A DNA stretch of 64,000 nucleotides from Lathyrus oleraceus. Taxonomy: Eukaryota; Streptophyta; Magnoliopsida; Fabales; Fabaceae. The stretch's first letter is position 1, and every line of letters begins with the position of its first letter. This document shows positions 31,501 through 43,640 of the stretch, one piece after another. The translations under genes were made by a program, and so were the position numbers. The stretch is from contig NC_066579.1 of assembly GCF_024323335.1 (NCBI RefSeq), forward strand, positions 238,561,475 to 238,625,474, read 5' to 3'. Under the pieces are notes generated by a model, which saw only the letters and a list, made by a program, of their open reading frames with translations, had not been told where the DNA came from and did no database searches.

Positions 31501-32033
31501 TTAAGAAGATCATTCAAAAGATGGTTGTAACGTATAAGGATTGGCACGAGATGCTCACATTTGCTTTGCAGGGGTATCGTACATCCATCCGCACTTCAAC
31601 AGGGGCAACCCCTTTCTCTCTTGTTTATGGTATGGAAGCAGTGCTCCCCGTAGAGGTTGAGATTCTCTCATTGCGTGTGCTCATGGAAGCCAAGTTGACT
31701 GAAGCTGAATGGTGTCAGACCAGATTTGATTAGCTAAATTTTATAGAAGAAAAGAGATTAATTGCCATGTGTCATGGTCAGTTATATCAACAAAGGATGA
31801 AGAAAGCATTTGATAAGAAGGTCAGACCTCGTGTGTTCAGAGAAGGTGACCTTGTGCTCAAGAAGATTTTATCATTCAAACCAGATTCTAGGGGCAAATG
31901 GACTCCTAATTATGAAGGCCCATATGTTGTTAAGAGAGAATTTTCAGGCGGTGCATTGATTCTTACAACTATGGATGGTGAAGAGTTCACTCGTCCCGTG
32001 AACGCAGATGCAATCAAGAAATACTTCGCCTAA
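28577..32033 (+). pseudogene. Element B pol: RT, RNase H, archaeal-type RNase H, integrase, broken
   Basis: RT: PVPKKDGK (about 29065), CVDYRDLN, FMDGFSGYNQI, MPFGLKNAGATYQ, and the catalytic YVDD (29394-29405). RNase H 1 (about 29740-30200) is weak: the usual first Asp motif is replaced by YLTVLEDSMGCVL. RNase H 2 (about 30300-30700) keeps a full D-E-D-D set: VFDG, AEYEA, GDSALV, MTDALA. Integrase: zinc finger with THSNGH and CHKC (30990-31125), core with GIDMIG, ITDNGS and VVEAANKN (D, D, E all present), C-terminal domain RVFREGDLVLKK. Stops at 28944, 29043, 29298, 29736, 30033 and 31731; frameshifts near 31065 and 31220. The double RNase H is the mark of the Tat lineage. The protein would be about 1150 residues. 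Confidence 0.95.
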
Positions 32034-32051
32034 AAAGAAAAGAACATCTCG

Positions 32052-32199
32052 CTAAGTTGAAAACCCGAAAGGGCGGCTTAGGCAAAAATGAGTGTCTCGG
32101 TGGATTGAAAACCCGAAAGGGCGATCCAGGCAAAAGTTAGAGACATAAAATAGAAATAATTTCCCGATAAGTTGAGTACCCCACCTTGGGGCAACTTAT
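32052..32199 (+). other. Triple-hairpin RNA cassette, element B copy
   Basis: It starts 19 bases after the integrase stop. Hairpin 1 (32052-32081): CTAAGTTG/CGGCTTAG. Hairpin 2 (32101-32128): TGGATTG/CGATCCA. Both enclose AAAA and CCC-GAAA-GGG. Hairpin 3 (32167-32199): ATAAGTTG/CAACTTAT around a CCCC/GGGG inner stem. Trailers GCAAAAATGAG, GCAAAAGTTAGAGA and GCAAAAATTAGGGA follow. Confidence 0.8.
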
Positions 32200-33580
32200 G
32201 CAAAAATTAGGGATTATGGAAAGTAACTGCACTCTACTGATCTTCAGATTTTGGAGAAACTTTGAGCACAAGGGTTGACATCAATTCATCATCCCAGGTA
32301 GTGGTCAAAAGCACAGCGGACATCAAGAGTTGGTAGAAGGATTAGTGGTCATTTGTATTCAATGTAACCCTTTTCCATGGAAATTACCATTTTCAACTTA
32401 GTAAAAATCTATGGAGTCTTGTCATTTACAGACTACCATTCTATTAAATAAAGCTGAGCTTTTATCCAATCATTTTCAGTCTTATTTTACTTCAGCCAAT
32501 AGTTTAAATTTTATTATGATCATTTTTTAAATTAAAATTTTAATAAAAATCATTTTCTTAAATATATAAAAGCAAGAACTTTTCAAAGAAATTAAAAAGA
32601 AACATCGACAGCATTTCGAAAGCAGCAAGTCTTAAGTGTAAAGCATTGAGGGTTCCCCAAAGCAGTTAACCCTTCGGGTATCCCTAGCTGAGTTTGTTGA
32701 TCCAGTTCCCCTGCGGCATGTTTGATCCCCGGCGGATCTCCCGTACATTTTCCTAGCTGAGTTAGTGGATTCAGTACCCTGCGGAGTTGTGTTTTATCCC
32801 CAACAGAGTTTCGATATCCTCATGCAGAGTTTGTGTATTCTTCTGCAGGTTTTATTTTAGATCTTCAGCAGAGTAAGTTGATTTCCCAAGTAGATCGCGT
32901 TGGTTTCTCCACCTGTCGCCATCTAACTCGCTCCCAGTCAGAGTTTCCTCCTGGTTTCTGAGCAGCTATTTGTGTTATCCTCTGTATGGTTGTCTCCCAC
33001 TTGATATGGTATTGACCTAAAATTCCCCGCAGACTCGATAACGTTTCCTTTCCTCAGCGGATCTTCTCTTTTCCCAGCTAGGGTTGAGCCTTTGGGATGT
33101 TGATCTCTCTGTTCTCCGGCAGCGGTACCCTTTTTTCTGGATTGGCCGAGGATTGTACCGATGATTCAAATTCTATGACACCTTTGTATCCTTTGAGATC
33201 GTTTTGTCAGCATAATCATCATATATACATATACATATACACTCATATAAGTTCATATTTGCATGTTTACATCATTCATATTTGTTGAATCATTGTCTGA
33301 GATTCTTATGCTCTGTTATGGCGGTACTTTATCCCCATACAAGTTCATTGTCTGTCCTCTCTCAATTATAGAAGGTCGGACCCTTAAGCAGAAAGACTTT
33401 AACCTTTCTCCTTTCCCCACTGAGTTATTTCCTCGTGGATGATCATTATTTCAGTTTTCCTCCCTAGTCGATTATCTGGATGGAACCACTCCCCTTGAGA
33501 TATATCCTCATTGGGTTGAGTCTTGATTGACCATTTCTTTCTAGCTCTTACCTAGATAGATGGTTTGAGTCTCCTAAGAG
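32200..33580 (+). other. Element B 3' UTR, proximal part
   Basis: Non-coding. It contains a poly(A)-like AATAAA (32447-32452) preceded by hairpin AGTCT...AGACT. From about 32640 it holds CCCCAACAGAGTT-like boxes resembling the complement of the primer site. A short AT microsatellite-like track (ATATACATATACAT) lies at 33222-33240. Confidence 0.6.
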
Positions 33581-34530
33581 TTTATTACCCAGTAACTGGT
33601 AATATTCTTCTTAGTTTGCAGTTTGTTACTTCTTGCCCAATACACGGCAAAAATACCCCTGTTTTTCTCCTCAGTAGAGTCCCTAGTGGATTTATTCCCC
33701 AGGAAGTATATCCTTGATATGTTCATCCTAATCGGAGACGGATATCTTTCTCTCCCCTGCTTGAGTTTATCCTTGATATGTTCATCCTAACCGATGTCGG
33801 ATATTCTCATCTTTGGTATTCTACCTAGTAAAAAGGTAGTTGTAATCCCTATTTTTGTTTCCCAGAGAGTTAATCCTAACTAATGACAGATTTCTTTCTC
33901 TTTGCGGTCTTCTACCCAGTAACTAGTAGTTGTAAATCCTGCTTTTCTCCCCTTCGCAGACTTAATCCTTCATATGTTCACTCTAACCGGTGACGGATTT
34001 TCTCTTTGATGGTATTTTATCCAGTAACTGATAGATGTAGTTCCTATTTTCTCTCCTCAACAAAGTCTATCCTTGATATGTTCATCTTAATCGGTGACAG
34101 ATTTTCTCTTTGACGGTATTCTATCCAGCATTCGATAGATGTAATTCCTAATTTTTGCTCAGTTGGTTTATCCTTGATATGTTCATCTTAACCGATGACC
34201 GATATCCTCCTTGACAATTCCCAGGCAAGTCTATCCTTGATATGTTCATCCTAACCGATGACGGATTTTCTTCCCTGTTGAGTTTATCCTTGATATGTTC
34301 ATCTTAACCGATGACGGATACTCTCATCCTTGGTCTTCTACCCAGTAACTGGTAGTTGTAAATCCTATTTTCTGCAGTTTTCCCCAGCAAGGCTATTCTT
34401 ACCTAGTAACCGGTAATGAATACTCCTTTCTGGCAGTTCCCAACGAGTCATCCTTGATATGTTCATCCTAACCGATGACGGATGTCCCCTTTGTCAGATC
34501 TTTATTATCTCCTTACCCAGTAACAGGTAG
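33581..34530 (+). repeat. Element B 3' UTR minisatellite with two interleaved motifs
   Basis: Motif 1, ATCCTTGATATGTTCA followed by an AACCGATGACGGAT-like part, starts near 33710, 33769, 33965, 34069, 34170, 34232, 34285 and 34450. Motif 2, TACCCAGTAACTGGTA plus TTGTAAATCCTA, occurs near 33588, 33828, 33908, 34018, 34118, 34340, 34407 and 34508. Spacing is irregular (50-200 bases). Element E has the same motifs on the minus strand. Confidence 0.8.
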
Positions 34531-35025
34531 TAGATAGTAGATTTATGCTCCTCCTGTGTTGAAGTTTATTTCTCCCTAGTTGAGTTCAGTGCGCATTTCC
34601 TTAGTGAAATCGCTTTTCCTGCATGATTCAAGTACGTCAGTTTTATCCTGATCTACTCGTTTCCCCTGCAGATGTTTTGTTTCCCCGGCTGAGTCTTTCC
34701 ATTTTGTATGGAATTCCTCTAGTCCCCCAGCAATTTTAAGTCGTAGTCTGGCCTACGCATAACCTCATTTATCCCCTCAGAGTCTATATCTCCCCAGTTA
34801 GTTTTCCTTATGGAATACATTATCCTCCTGCGAACTTTCGGTCTCTCTGATTTCTTTTCCTTTGTGGAAATATTTTCCCACAGGGCATTAACTTTTGCAT
34901 TCATATCATATGCATCATGAGGTCTCTTAGGGACCAAATTTTTTTTCTATGTGTTGTTATTTAAGCCCAATCTACTGAGTCGAGCCGAAGATTTTAACCT
35001 TCACCTCCTTAGTTAGAACATCCTT
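34531..35025 (+). other. Element B 3' UTR, distal part
   Basis: Non-coding sequence up to the polypurine tract, shared with E (62418-62900, minus) and in part with A (7740-7950). Confidence 0.65.
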
Positions 35026-35038
35026 AAATAGGGGCAGC
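35026..35038 (+). other. Element B polypurine tract
   Basis: AAATAGGGGCAGC directly before the TGTAAGACCCC start of the 3' LTR. Confidence 0.9.
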
Positions 35039-38000
35039 TGTAAGACCCCATTTTTGACCCTAAGATCCCTCATGCAATTTCATCATATGCATTAGTATTG
35101 GGATCATACCTTGGCATCCTCCTTACCCCTCTCTGATTGGGTTTATTTTGGGAGAGATCACCAAGCACTATGTGATTGTACCATACTTGTATATTATCAT
35201 TTTACTAACCAAAATACCAAAAATATGTCTTTTGCATTTTCCTAACTCTTTTGTAGGTAGCGCATGATCCCATTGATTTATCAAGTTCATATCTAGGGTT
35301 TGAGACCCTCATGGAAAAGAGCACAACCATGGATTGACCCATAAATGGTTATAAGCATCATATATGAGTCCCAATGATTCCTAAATGTGATATTGATCAA
35401 GTATTCTTCAAGATTTTGGAGGTGATTTGCCTTGGAAACCCAGGTTTGACTGGGTATCTTAAGTAACTTCTCCAACAGGCTATCTCACCAATTGATCAAA
35501 TTTCTCAATCGACACCTCCAAATTCATCATCTTATGCATATATGATCTACCATGAGCCAAGAAAGTCAAAAGAATTGAAGGTTAGCAAGTTGGTTGATGG
35601 CGGTTGGCCAGATGAATTCATTTGATCAAAACTGGGTCTCCCTAGACCCTATCTCATACAATTTTCACCATATGAAAATGATTAAAAGAGAAAAGTTACT
35701 TTAAATGACATTCTAAACAACTTTCATGTTGAGACCTAGAGCTATTTTTGCTTGGAAAAACATTTTCTATGTTGAAACATTATAGGTCATTTTGTCTAAA
35801 CCCTAATTTGAAAGTCAACTTCCCAATGCCATAACTTTCTCAATTTTTATGATATGAAATATTTCCAAGTTTCACAATCAAATTCAAGATGTCTAATTCA
35901 ACTTTGATGTTTGTAGTGAGAGATAAATCAACTTTTATGAGCATGTGATATGAGGATACATTATAGGTCATTTTTGACCTATACCATTGGACAAGTGATT
36001 TTTCCAAACTTCAAAAATTCATAACTCTAGCATTCTAAATCCAAATGCCATGAAATTGGTGACCATTTTGAAGGTATTTGAAATAGTTACAACTTTAATA
36101 AAGACACCTTTCTCATTTGAAGCTCATATAAAAATTTAAGCAAGGTGGAATATTGAGATATATGGATTGACACTTAGAAAAAATTTCAACATGTTGAAAT
36201 TTCCAAACTTCCACCTTCAAATTCACCATGATCCAAGTTCCAAATGAAAAAGTGTTCAACATAAAACTTGTTCGCCTTGATCTAAGCTTTCCAAAGAACC
36301 CAAGTTGATGCATTTTGGATGAAGTTTTCTAGGTCTGCACATGGCTTTAACAGAGTTGCATCATTGGAGAAAATCAAATGTCCAAAACTCCACATATCAT
36401 TGCCTTGCCACTCAAGCCTCATTTGAACTTCAAAACTGTTGGATATGGATCAAAATGGATTACTTCATGGGCCTGTACACGCCCATGTAAGCTTTTGCAT
36501 GAAATGATCAAATTTAGCTCATCAATCCCAAATGCTATAAATACAAGGCCTTTAAGCTCAATTCAAACACACCTTGCGCGCCAGCTTTGCCCCCCAATTG
36601 AAACCCTCACATTTCAAAGGAAAACCTGAGAATTTTCAACTTGAAAATTGAGTTTGAATCTCACAGTTTGGAGATTCAAGAACTCCGGGATCCAAAGCTT
36701 TGTACCATTGCTAAACCTCTCCTGCAAGCTTCTCAAGTGTGATCAGATCAAGGTTGAAGCAAGCAACATCAAGTTCTGCACAATATTGAAGGTATATTTC
36801 AGAAAACTTCATCTCTTCGATTCTCATCAATTTTCTTGGATCTTTGGTTGTCTAAAGTCCTACCAATGTAGGCAAGAAGATTGAGTTGCTTAGAGGTCAA
36901 ATTGAAGCAACTCAGTTGGCACACCTCAAAATTCAACTCCTCATATCTTTTTATATATTTGAAATTAGTTGAAATTAAGGTCAGATTCGTGCTCTACGCC
37001 ATTTTTTCTTTCAGATCATGTCCTCATTTTTCATTTTCTTTATGGTGATGAGTGAACCAGTCCGGTGGACCTCGCCTGAGAAGGTGACAGGAGGTCCAAC
37101 GCCGGTAGTATGCTGGACAGGTTCTGAGCCATTAATCTCATTTGAAATGTTTTAATCTCACGCATTGGTTTTAATTACCATCCCTGCAGCGCATTGACTT
37201 AGGTCTATTGTGGAACGCGCGCTTGTGTCCACTTGATCTGCCACCTCAATTAATGAGGGAGATCAAGTGGCTCACGTTTTTTTGATTTTTTGATTTTTGT
37301 TTTAATTCATTTGATTTTCATTAATTCATATTAATTTTAATATTGATCCCAAAAATTGGAGTTTCACCAAAAAAATTTAAATAAATTCCTCTTTCATATT
37401 CTGAATTAAAATTATTTTTTGGATCATTATTAATATTTTTCATGATTTAATTGATTTTGTGATTATCTTTAATTGTTTAAAAACACTTTTAAGTCTTTAA
37501 AAATTCTGAACAGTTTTCTCCGAAGTCCTTTGACTTTGTTTCACCTATGATAAATCCCATGGCCATATCTTTGGTGTTTTGATGAGGTTTTAGGAATTTG
37601 GCAAACCATATTTAATTTAATGCATTATTTTTAGTATTTTTAAATTGAATAAATGCCAAATAATTATGTTGACCTCTTGTGATGATTTGTGTAAGTTTGA
37701 CTTATGTTGTTAGGCCTTGGTCAATATTGATTTGACTTTGTTAAGTTAATATCATTGGATTTAGGGGATTGATGGAATGTACATTCCATCTCCCAAAATG
37801 AATGAATGATATTAATTTGGTAAAAGTCCTCCTTTGATCAATTTGAGTTTTGATCCATTCCCCTCTTCATCTAATTCCCCTTCTTTATGCATTCATCTTA
37901 CTTGGCCTATGATATCTCTAAGTCCTAAGGCTAGTTGATTGCAAAATCAACATAAGTATGGATGAGATTAGGCCACCTCTTTTGCATATTCTTTTTGTGT

Positions 38001-39701
38001 GTGGTATGTTTCATGAGCATAGTCCATTAAACTATGTCTTTAATGTGCATTAACACCAAAATTCTATTGCCTGACCTCAAATAGTTGTGACATCTACATA
38101 AGTCCAATTACGATTGCTTTACATAGCGCTAAATGTTTTACACAAAAGGCATAGCATTCTAGTTAGTGAGATTGTAAGTCTCCCCTCTTTCATGGTATTA
38201 TGTGGAAACTTGGCCTTTTTTCCTTCCTTTGGAAGATGTCTTGGCTCAAGGATCCATGCTTGTGATAAGTGGGTTGAGTGTTCTCCAAAGAATTACTTAA
38301 AATGAAAAGCAAAAGAAAAACAATACTAACTTCTAACTCATTAAAAACTAACATTTAATTTCAAGTCCTTTATTTTAATGTACTTTAATTTTTAAGTTCT
38401 ACTCATTTGCCATTATTCATACCATTCTAATTGTTTATGTTAGTGCAATTTTCACTTTGTCCATTTGGACCATATTGTGTGATATATCTTGTTTGTGTAT
38501 ATTTTGTTTGTTTGTGTGGTCTTTTACCATTAATGTACATAATAAGAACAAAAAACCCTAAAAAACTTTTGTGTGGACTGTTGACTTGATCTTGGACAAA
38601 TTGGACTTAGAATCTAGGCAACCTCCCTATACTAAAGAACTTGGCCAATGCTAACATTTGTGTAACCAAGTGCTTGCAATTTGAAACTTCATATGATACA
38701 TCTTTGAATATCCCTTTGATTTCATCTGCAGCATGATCATTGTGAAGCTATTATTTTGAACCTGTGACTTGAGGAATTCATCTGCTACATGGGCTAATTT
38801 GAAGAAGATCATGGAGTGGATAAGCTTGGATGTGGCTATATTTATTTGATGCCTTGCTCTTCAAGATTGATATAATTGTGCATTGTGTGTTGCTTGATTC
38901 AAAATGTTCAAGGGAATTTGGGTTTCTATAAGACATTCTTGTCTATTGGATTGCTACCCATTGGTCAGATCTTTTCAACTCTTAACTTTTAATTTTATGC
39001 ATTGGATTAGTCTCTTCATCTCCTCCCCATTTCTTTAATTTCAAAATCTCTTCCTCCTTTCAAAAAATCTTCTTTGTTTGAACTAGTTTTGTTCTAAACT
39101 TTGACCACTTTGCAAACTAGAAACTTTGGCCTTATGCCCTTGCATTTTCAAACTTCTTTTCTTAATCAAACTTGTAAATAGACTTAACCATACTTGACAT
39201 AAAATTTCAAAAATCCAAAAAGAACTAACTCATTCAAACCATTTTTAGGCCTTGGTGCCTTCCAAACTAAATTTTTGTTAAAAATAATGCATCCACTTTG
39301 AATTTTGTATCAGGAACTACGAGGTTTTGATCCCTGATTTTTATGTTGGTACGTAGGCACAAGTCCGAAGATCTTGTCAAACACAAAAATACAATTAATG
39401 AATGAGATTCTCATCCCCTCACTCTATTTTTTTGTAAACATCACTTTGTACAAAATACATATGCACACAAAAAGGGCTCCCTAGGAGTACCTAGGACACT
39501 TTGGGTGCTAACACCTTCCCTCTGTGTAACCAACCCCTTTACCTGTAATCTCTAATATTTTATTAGTTTTGATATGAAAACTTCTTACTTTTGGGTTTTG
39601 TTCGTACTTTTTCCCTTGGAAACAATAAAAGCGCGGTGGCGACTCTTATTATTTGATGTCTTGCTTATCCATAGCTTGATGATCATAAATTTACCGCTAC
39701 A
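35039..39701 (+). repeat. Element B 3' LTR (4663 bp)
   Basis: Homologous over its whole length to 17667-22352. TATA box 36535-36544, palindrome 37772-37789, module 39317-39377, dyad CTAGGAGTACCTAG 39481-39494, primer-site look-alike TGGCGACTCT 39637-39646. Its look-alike is intact, whereas the 5' LTR copy has one change. Confidence 0.96.
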
Positions 39702-39706
39702 CTTAC
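39702..39706 (+). repeat. Target site duplication of element B, right copy
   Basis: CTTAC, same as 17662-17666. Confidence 0.95.
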
Positions 39707-40833
39707 ATTTATGGGTTTTCTCTTCCTTCCCCTTTTAGAAATAAGATTAGTATCCCCTTATTTCTTTTTCTGGAAATTGTTGTCGTACTTCTTCATTCCA
39801 TTTGATGAACCTGCTTCTTTTGTCAAACAACCATCTTTGACACCTTCTTCAAATATGAATCCCATACCAACCATTTCAGTGAAATCATTTGGAACTCTAA
39901 TAACCATCCTCTCATAGTAGAAAGAACTCAAAGTTTTGAGAAACATATTTGTCATCTCCTTCTCCTCCATCAGAGGGTTAGTCTAAATAGAAACTTCATG
40001 TCATCTCTGAGCGTATTCTTTAAATGATTCCTTATCCTTTTGTGACATGGCATGAAGTTGGTCACAATCAGGAGCCATGTATAAATTATACTTGTACTGA
40101 CATACAAATTCCTCTACAAGGTCATTAAAAGAACTAATATGAGCATTGTCCAGCTCCATATACCACTTCAATGTTGCATCAGTTAAACTATCTTGGAAAT
40201 AGTGGATCAACAACTTATCATCATCAGTGTGAGTAGCCATCTTTCGGTAATACATAGTCAGGTGACTCTGAGGACAGAAATTACCCTTGTGCTTTTCAAA
40301 GCCAGGGACCTTGAATATGACAGGGATCTTAACATTGGGCACCAAACACAAATCATAAGCATTTTACCAATCAAGTCTTTCCCCTTAATAGCTTTCAATT
40401 CTTTCTTCAATTCTTGAAATTGATCCTGGAATTTATCCATTTTCTCATAAACATCTAGATTCTCACTAGGAGTAGTAAGATAGATAGGATTCTCTACTTG
40501 TGGCATAACATGCACAATCGAAGGAGTGGTGACCATTACAGTTTGAACTGGAGGAACCTGATTCACCAAAGGAGCTTCAGTAACAGAGTTGAAATTATTT
40601 GGCATATGATTATGAGGCATACCTCAAGGATAACCAACAGGCATTTTATTCTGACACGGAGGTCTAGTAGGTACAACAAATACAATAGGAGTTGTCACAA
40701 TCTCATAGATAGCCATCACCTAAGGTTGAGGCTAAGGTGCAGGCTGATTCTGAGTTGTCACCAAAGATTCCAATAGATCGGTCATTCTGTCCATTCCTGC
40801 TTTCAATGAATTCACATCCTCACAAAGTTCCCT
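39707..40833 (-). pseudogene. Element C gag, middle part
   Basis: Minus strand, reading leftward: a coiled-coil segment SLKAGMDRMTDLLESL (about 40770), a Pro-rich linker with MPHNHMP, a LDVYEKMDKFQDQF segment, then the capsid domain (VPNVKIPVIFKVPGFEKHKG, LLIHYFQDSL, FVCQYKYN, SFKEYAQR) and YYERM (to 39758). It runs straight into the target site of element B and goes on at 17661. Stops occur near 40726, 40355 and 39985. The interruption at 40834 is a solo LTR. Confidence 0.88.
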
Positions 40834-41831
40834 TGGTAAGAACAAAATTAGTTCTACAATAGAATTCCAGGATTTTGATGATAACAAAGGATGAAACCAA
40901 AAATGGCATCCTAACGAAATTTTTCTAAGTGTGCAGGACTCTGAACAGCAACAAAGGACTCTGATCGTTTTATCAGATACAAACATTGATCAGATACAAA
41001 GTGCTAGAAGATCAGACGCATATGAGGAAGAAGTGTGCCCAAGAAGTTCTGAATCTGAGCAAAGCAAGACAGTAAAAAGAACCAAAAGCTCTAACGTCCA
41101 CTGGTCTTAGTTCTGATGATCTAGAAGACTAGTACTCTGAGAAGCTCTGATGAAACTTCAACATAATCTCCTTCTGACGCATGACTCTGATATAACAAGA
41201 CTCTGATGAAGATTCACCAAATCCAGAAAGAGTAACGGAAAGAATTTCTCAATATAGAAAGGAAGTATTTTAAGAAAGAAGTTATTCAGGGAGACAAATT
41301 GGTTATGGCAAGAAATGCAGAAGTAATGACATTGAATGCTCATCAAAGACCAATATTCTGTCATCACTCCAACGGTCCTTCTCACTACTATATAAAGGAC
41401 AGCCTACCTCACTGAGAGATACAACAACAATGCACAGAAAAGTCATTCATATTCTCTCTCAATTTTTCACGAGTTGCTGCTCATACGTGAAAACTCTTGC
41501 TCAAATATTTTGTTGTAATACTTGCTTACTCTTAGAAGCACCTTCTATTACAAATCTATTTTACTAAAATTGTTTTTGTTCCTCAAGTGACTCTGCGTAG
41601 TCTGTATACTTGAGAGGACTAAGAGATCATTCTCTTAGACGGTTGGTTGTATAATCTTTCAAGATTGGTGGATTAAGTCCTTTTTGAAGGCGAAATCACC
41701 TTGGCCGGGTGGACTGGAGTAGCTTTATTTTCTAAGCGAACCAGTATAAAATTTTGTGTGTTCTTATTTTTGAAAAAGCTTTTATTTTCTAAAACAATTC
41801 AAACCCCCCTTTCTTGTTTTTCTCACCTTCA
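40834..41831 (+). mobile_element. Solo LTR (998 bp) inside gag of element C
   Basis: TG...CA ends (TGGTAAGAAC...CTCACCTTCA), flanked by CCCT at 40830-40833 and 41832-41835. Removing it restores the gag order (coiled-coil start to the right, DVNSLKAG to the left). A TATA box TATATAAAGG lies at 41390-41399, as expected of a promoter-bearing LTR on the plus strand. Family not identified; the AATTCAAACCCCCC end is common in legume repeats. Confidence 0.65.
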
Positions 41832-42138
41832 CCCTTTGCTCTTGCTCAAATGTCTCCATCTTTCATCTTGAGTTGTCATGAGTATTTTATTTTTGGGTCA
41901 GCTTACCTTCTACGAAGACGAAGGAAAACGAATGAGACTCTGAAAAATACTTATAGAAAGAAAGACCAAATGATGCTTGAAATTCAATGTGCAAATGATT
42001 ATTTTCAAGGAACTAAGGAATTAAAAACAGACTGCAAACATTATAAGTAATAACTCAAACTTTCATTTCATTAAAATATCTTGAAGGATTACATTTTCAG
42101 TACATGATTTTAAATCAATCCTAAACAAAATACATAAA
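41832..42138 (-). pseudogene. Element C gag start and ORF1-gag spacer
   Basis: Minus strand: spacer with a GGAACTTAAG-less AT-rich track, then a frame with METFEQEQR (about 41835-41860), the counterpart of MEHLEQENR in B. Stops precede it. It is cut off by the solo LTR. Confidence 0.65.
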
Positions 42139-43640
42139 TTAAATCCTAGGATCATAGGGAACCATAACTAAAGAAGATATTCCTTCATGTTGCAACTTCC
42201 TCTTGAGCTTCCTAGCCTGAGCTTCAAAAGTAGTCTTCATATCAACTGTTTCTTTCAAGATCTTGTCAACAACACCTTTCCAAGAACCAGACCTAGCCTT
42301 GTGATCCCTCTTCTTTTTCTTTCTATGTTGTTCAAACAAGCTTTCTTTCTGGAGAAGCATATCATATTTCTCTTTCAATTTCATTTGTAGTTCTAACCTC
42401 TCCGCATTTGAAATATGAAACTTGCTCTCCCGAGCATCTCTTTCTTGCTTCATCCAAGCTAAAGCAACTTGGAGTCCTTTCATATCTTCAACTGGAATAG
42501 GAGTAGGTCCTATGACTTTAGGGAACATAGGTTCTTCATAAGGATAAGGCATTTTGATCTTATCATATCTTGCTTGCACCCACTGAGTGTAAGGCTCCAA
42601 GGCAACACAATCCTTGTTTCCTAATTCATAATTTCCTTTTATGGTGAATCTTATGCCATGCATGGACTATCTTCTCCTTAAATCCCTTAATATCACCACC
42701 TTCTTGAATGAAGAACCCTTTCAAAAGAATATTGCTTGGTTTATACTTCATAGCATGCCCAAGTTGACGTCGAGCCAAAATCATATTGTAGTTGATACCT
42801 CCTTTTGTACGAAGAAGAGGTACATTAGGGAATTCACCACAATTGTCAAAAATCTTCACGTCATCATAAACACTAGAATACCAAGTAACATATGCATTGG
42901 TGAGAGAGATGATCCTCTGAGACCACCTCAAATACTTCTTTTTATCCTTGAATAAGCTGGACTGCAGCAAGTGCGAAATAAACCACTTGTACAGTAAAGG
43001 TGCATAACACATAATAATTCATCCATTCTTATCCTTTCTGTGATAGATAGAATAGTAGGTATCTGCGGGCAAAGTAAGAACTAGATTCTGAATCGGAAAG
43101 ATACATATAGCATTGATGTCCACAAAGTTGTGAATATTAGGGAACAAAACTATGCCATAGATAAGCAAAGCGAGAACAACTTCGAAAGCAACCATACTCC
43201 TAGCACTTAGCAAGAGTAACAACCTTCTCCATCAAGAACTTAGTAGGTAGACCAAGAATACCTCCTTTAGTCACAAGATTAACGTCAATATCCCCTTTTC
43301 TCAAATGCATAAACTCTCTAATGACATGAGATTTAGGAATCTCCTCTAAAACACTGAACGATATCTGATATGATACATGCAAGCCTATGTAATAGGTATA
43401 CTCCTCCAAAGTAGGTGAAAACTGATAATCAGGGAAAGTGAAACACCTATACATTGAATTATAGAACTGGACCAAGGTGTTCACAACACTGTCTTCTACA
43501 TCAGTATTCAACAGTCAAAAGTATTCCATATTGGTCTTTGAATTCAAAAAGACTAGCCACCAAATATCCTAGTTTCTTAACTCTTTCAATTTAGGACGTT
43601 TGAAACGTAACTGATGAGTGTTTCTCCTTCCAAAGTCCAT
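42139..43640 (-). pseudogene. Element C ORF1 (Ogre-specific extra ORF), broken
   Basis: Start chosen at 43640, where the protein begins MD-GRRNTH. The conserved core follows: LVQFYNSMYRCFTFPDY (43400-43480), LEEYTYYIGL, LALLIYGIVLFPNI (about 43150), LLYKWF, LRWSQR, GGINYN, IVHAWH (about 42660), then CVALEPYTQWV and a Lys-rich C-terminal half ending at 42139. It has stops near 43520, 43200 and 43019 and a frameshift near 42640. Compared with B it is diverged but colinear, and its unbroken end shows where the B frame was shifted. Function unknown. Confidence 0.85.

Larger units (their letters stand above)
17667..39701 (+). mobile_element. Element B: complete Ogre-like Ty3/gypsy element (22,035 bp)
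   Basis: Two LTRs (4686 and 4663 bp) flank, in order, the primer site, leader, ORF1, gag, protease, an intron, RT, RNase H, a second archaeal-type RNase H, integrase, a triple-hairpin cassette, a repeat-rich 3' UTR and a polypurine tract. The CTTAC target duplications are exact. This order is the Ogre layout. The coding part has at least 13 in-frame stops and about five frameshifts, so B is dead as an autonomous element. By eye, the first 310 bases of the LTRs differ at about 14 places. Confidence 0.97.

Noticed and set aside
33700..34480. CRISPR-like repeat and spacer pattern
   Set aside because: Repeats are imperfect, spacing is irregular, and the context is a plant retrotransposon 3' UTR.
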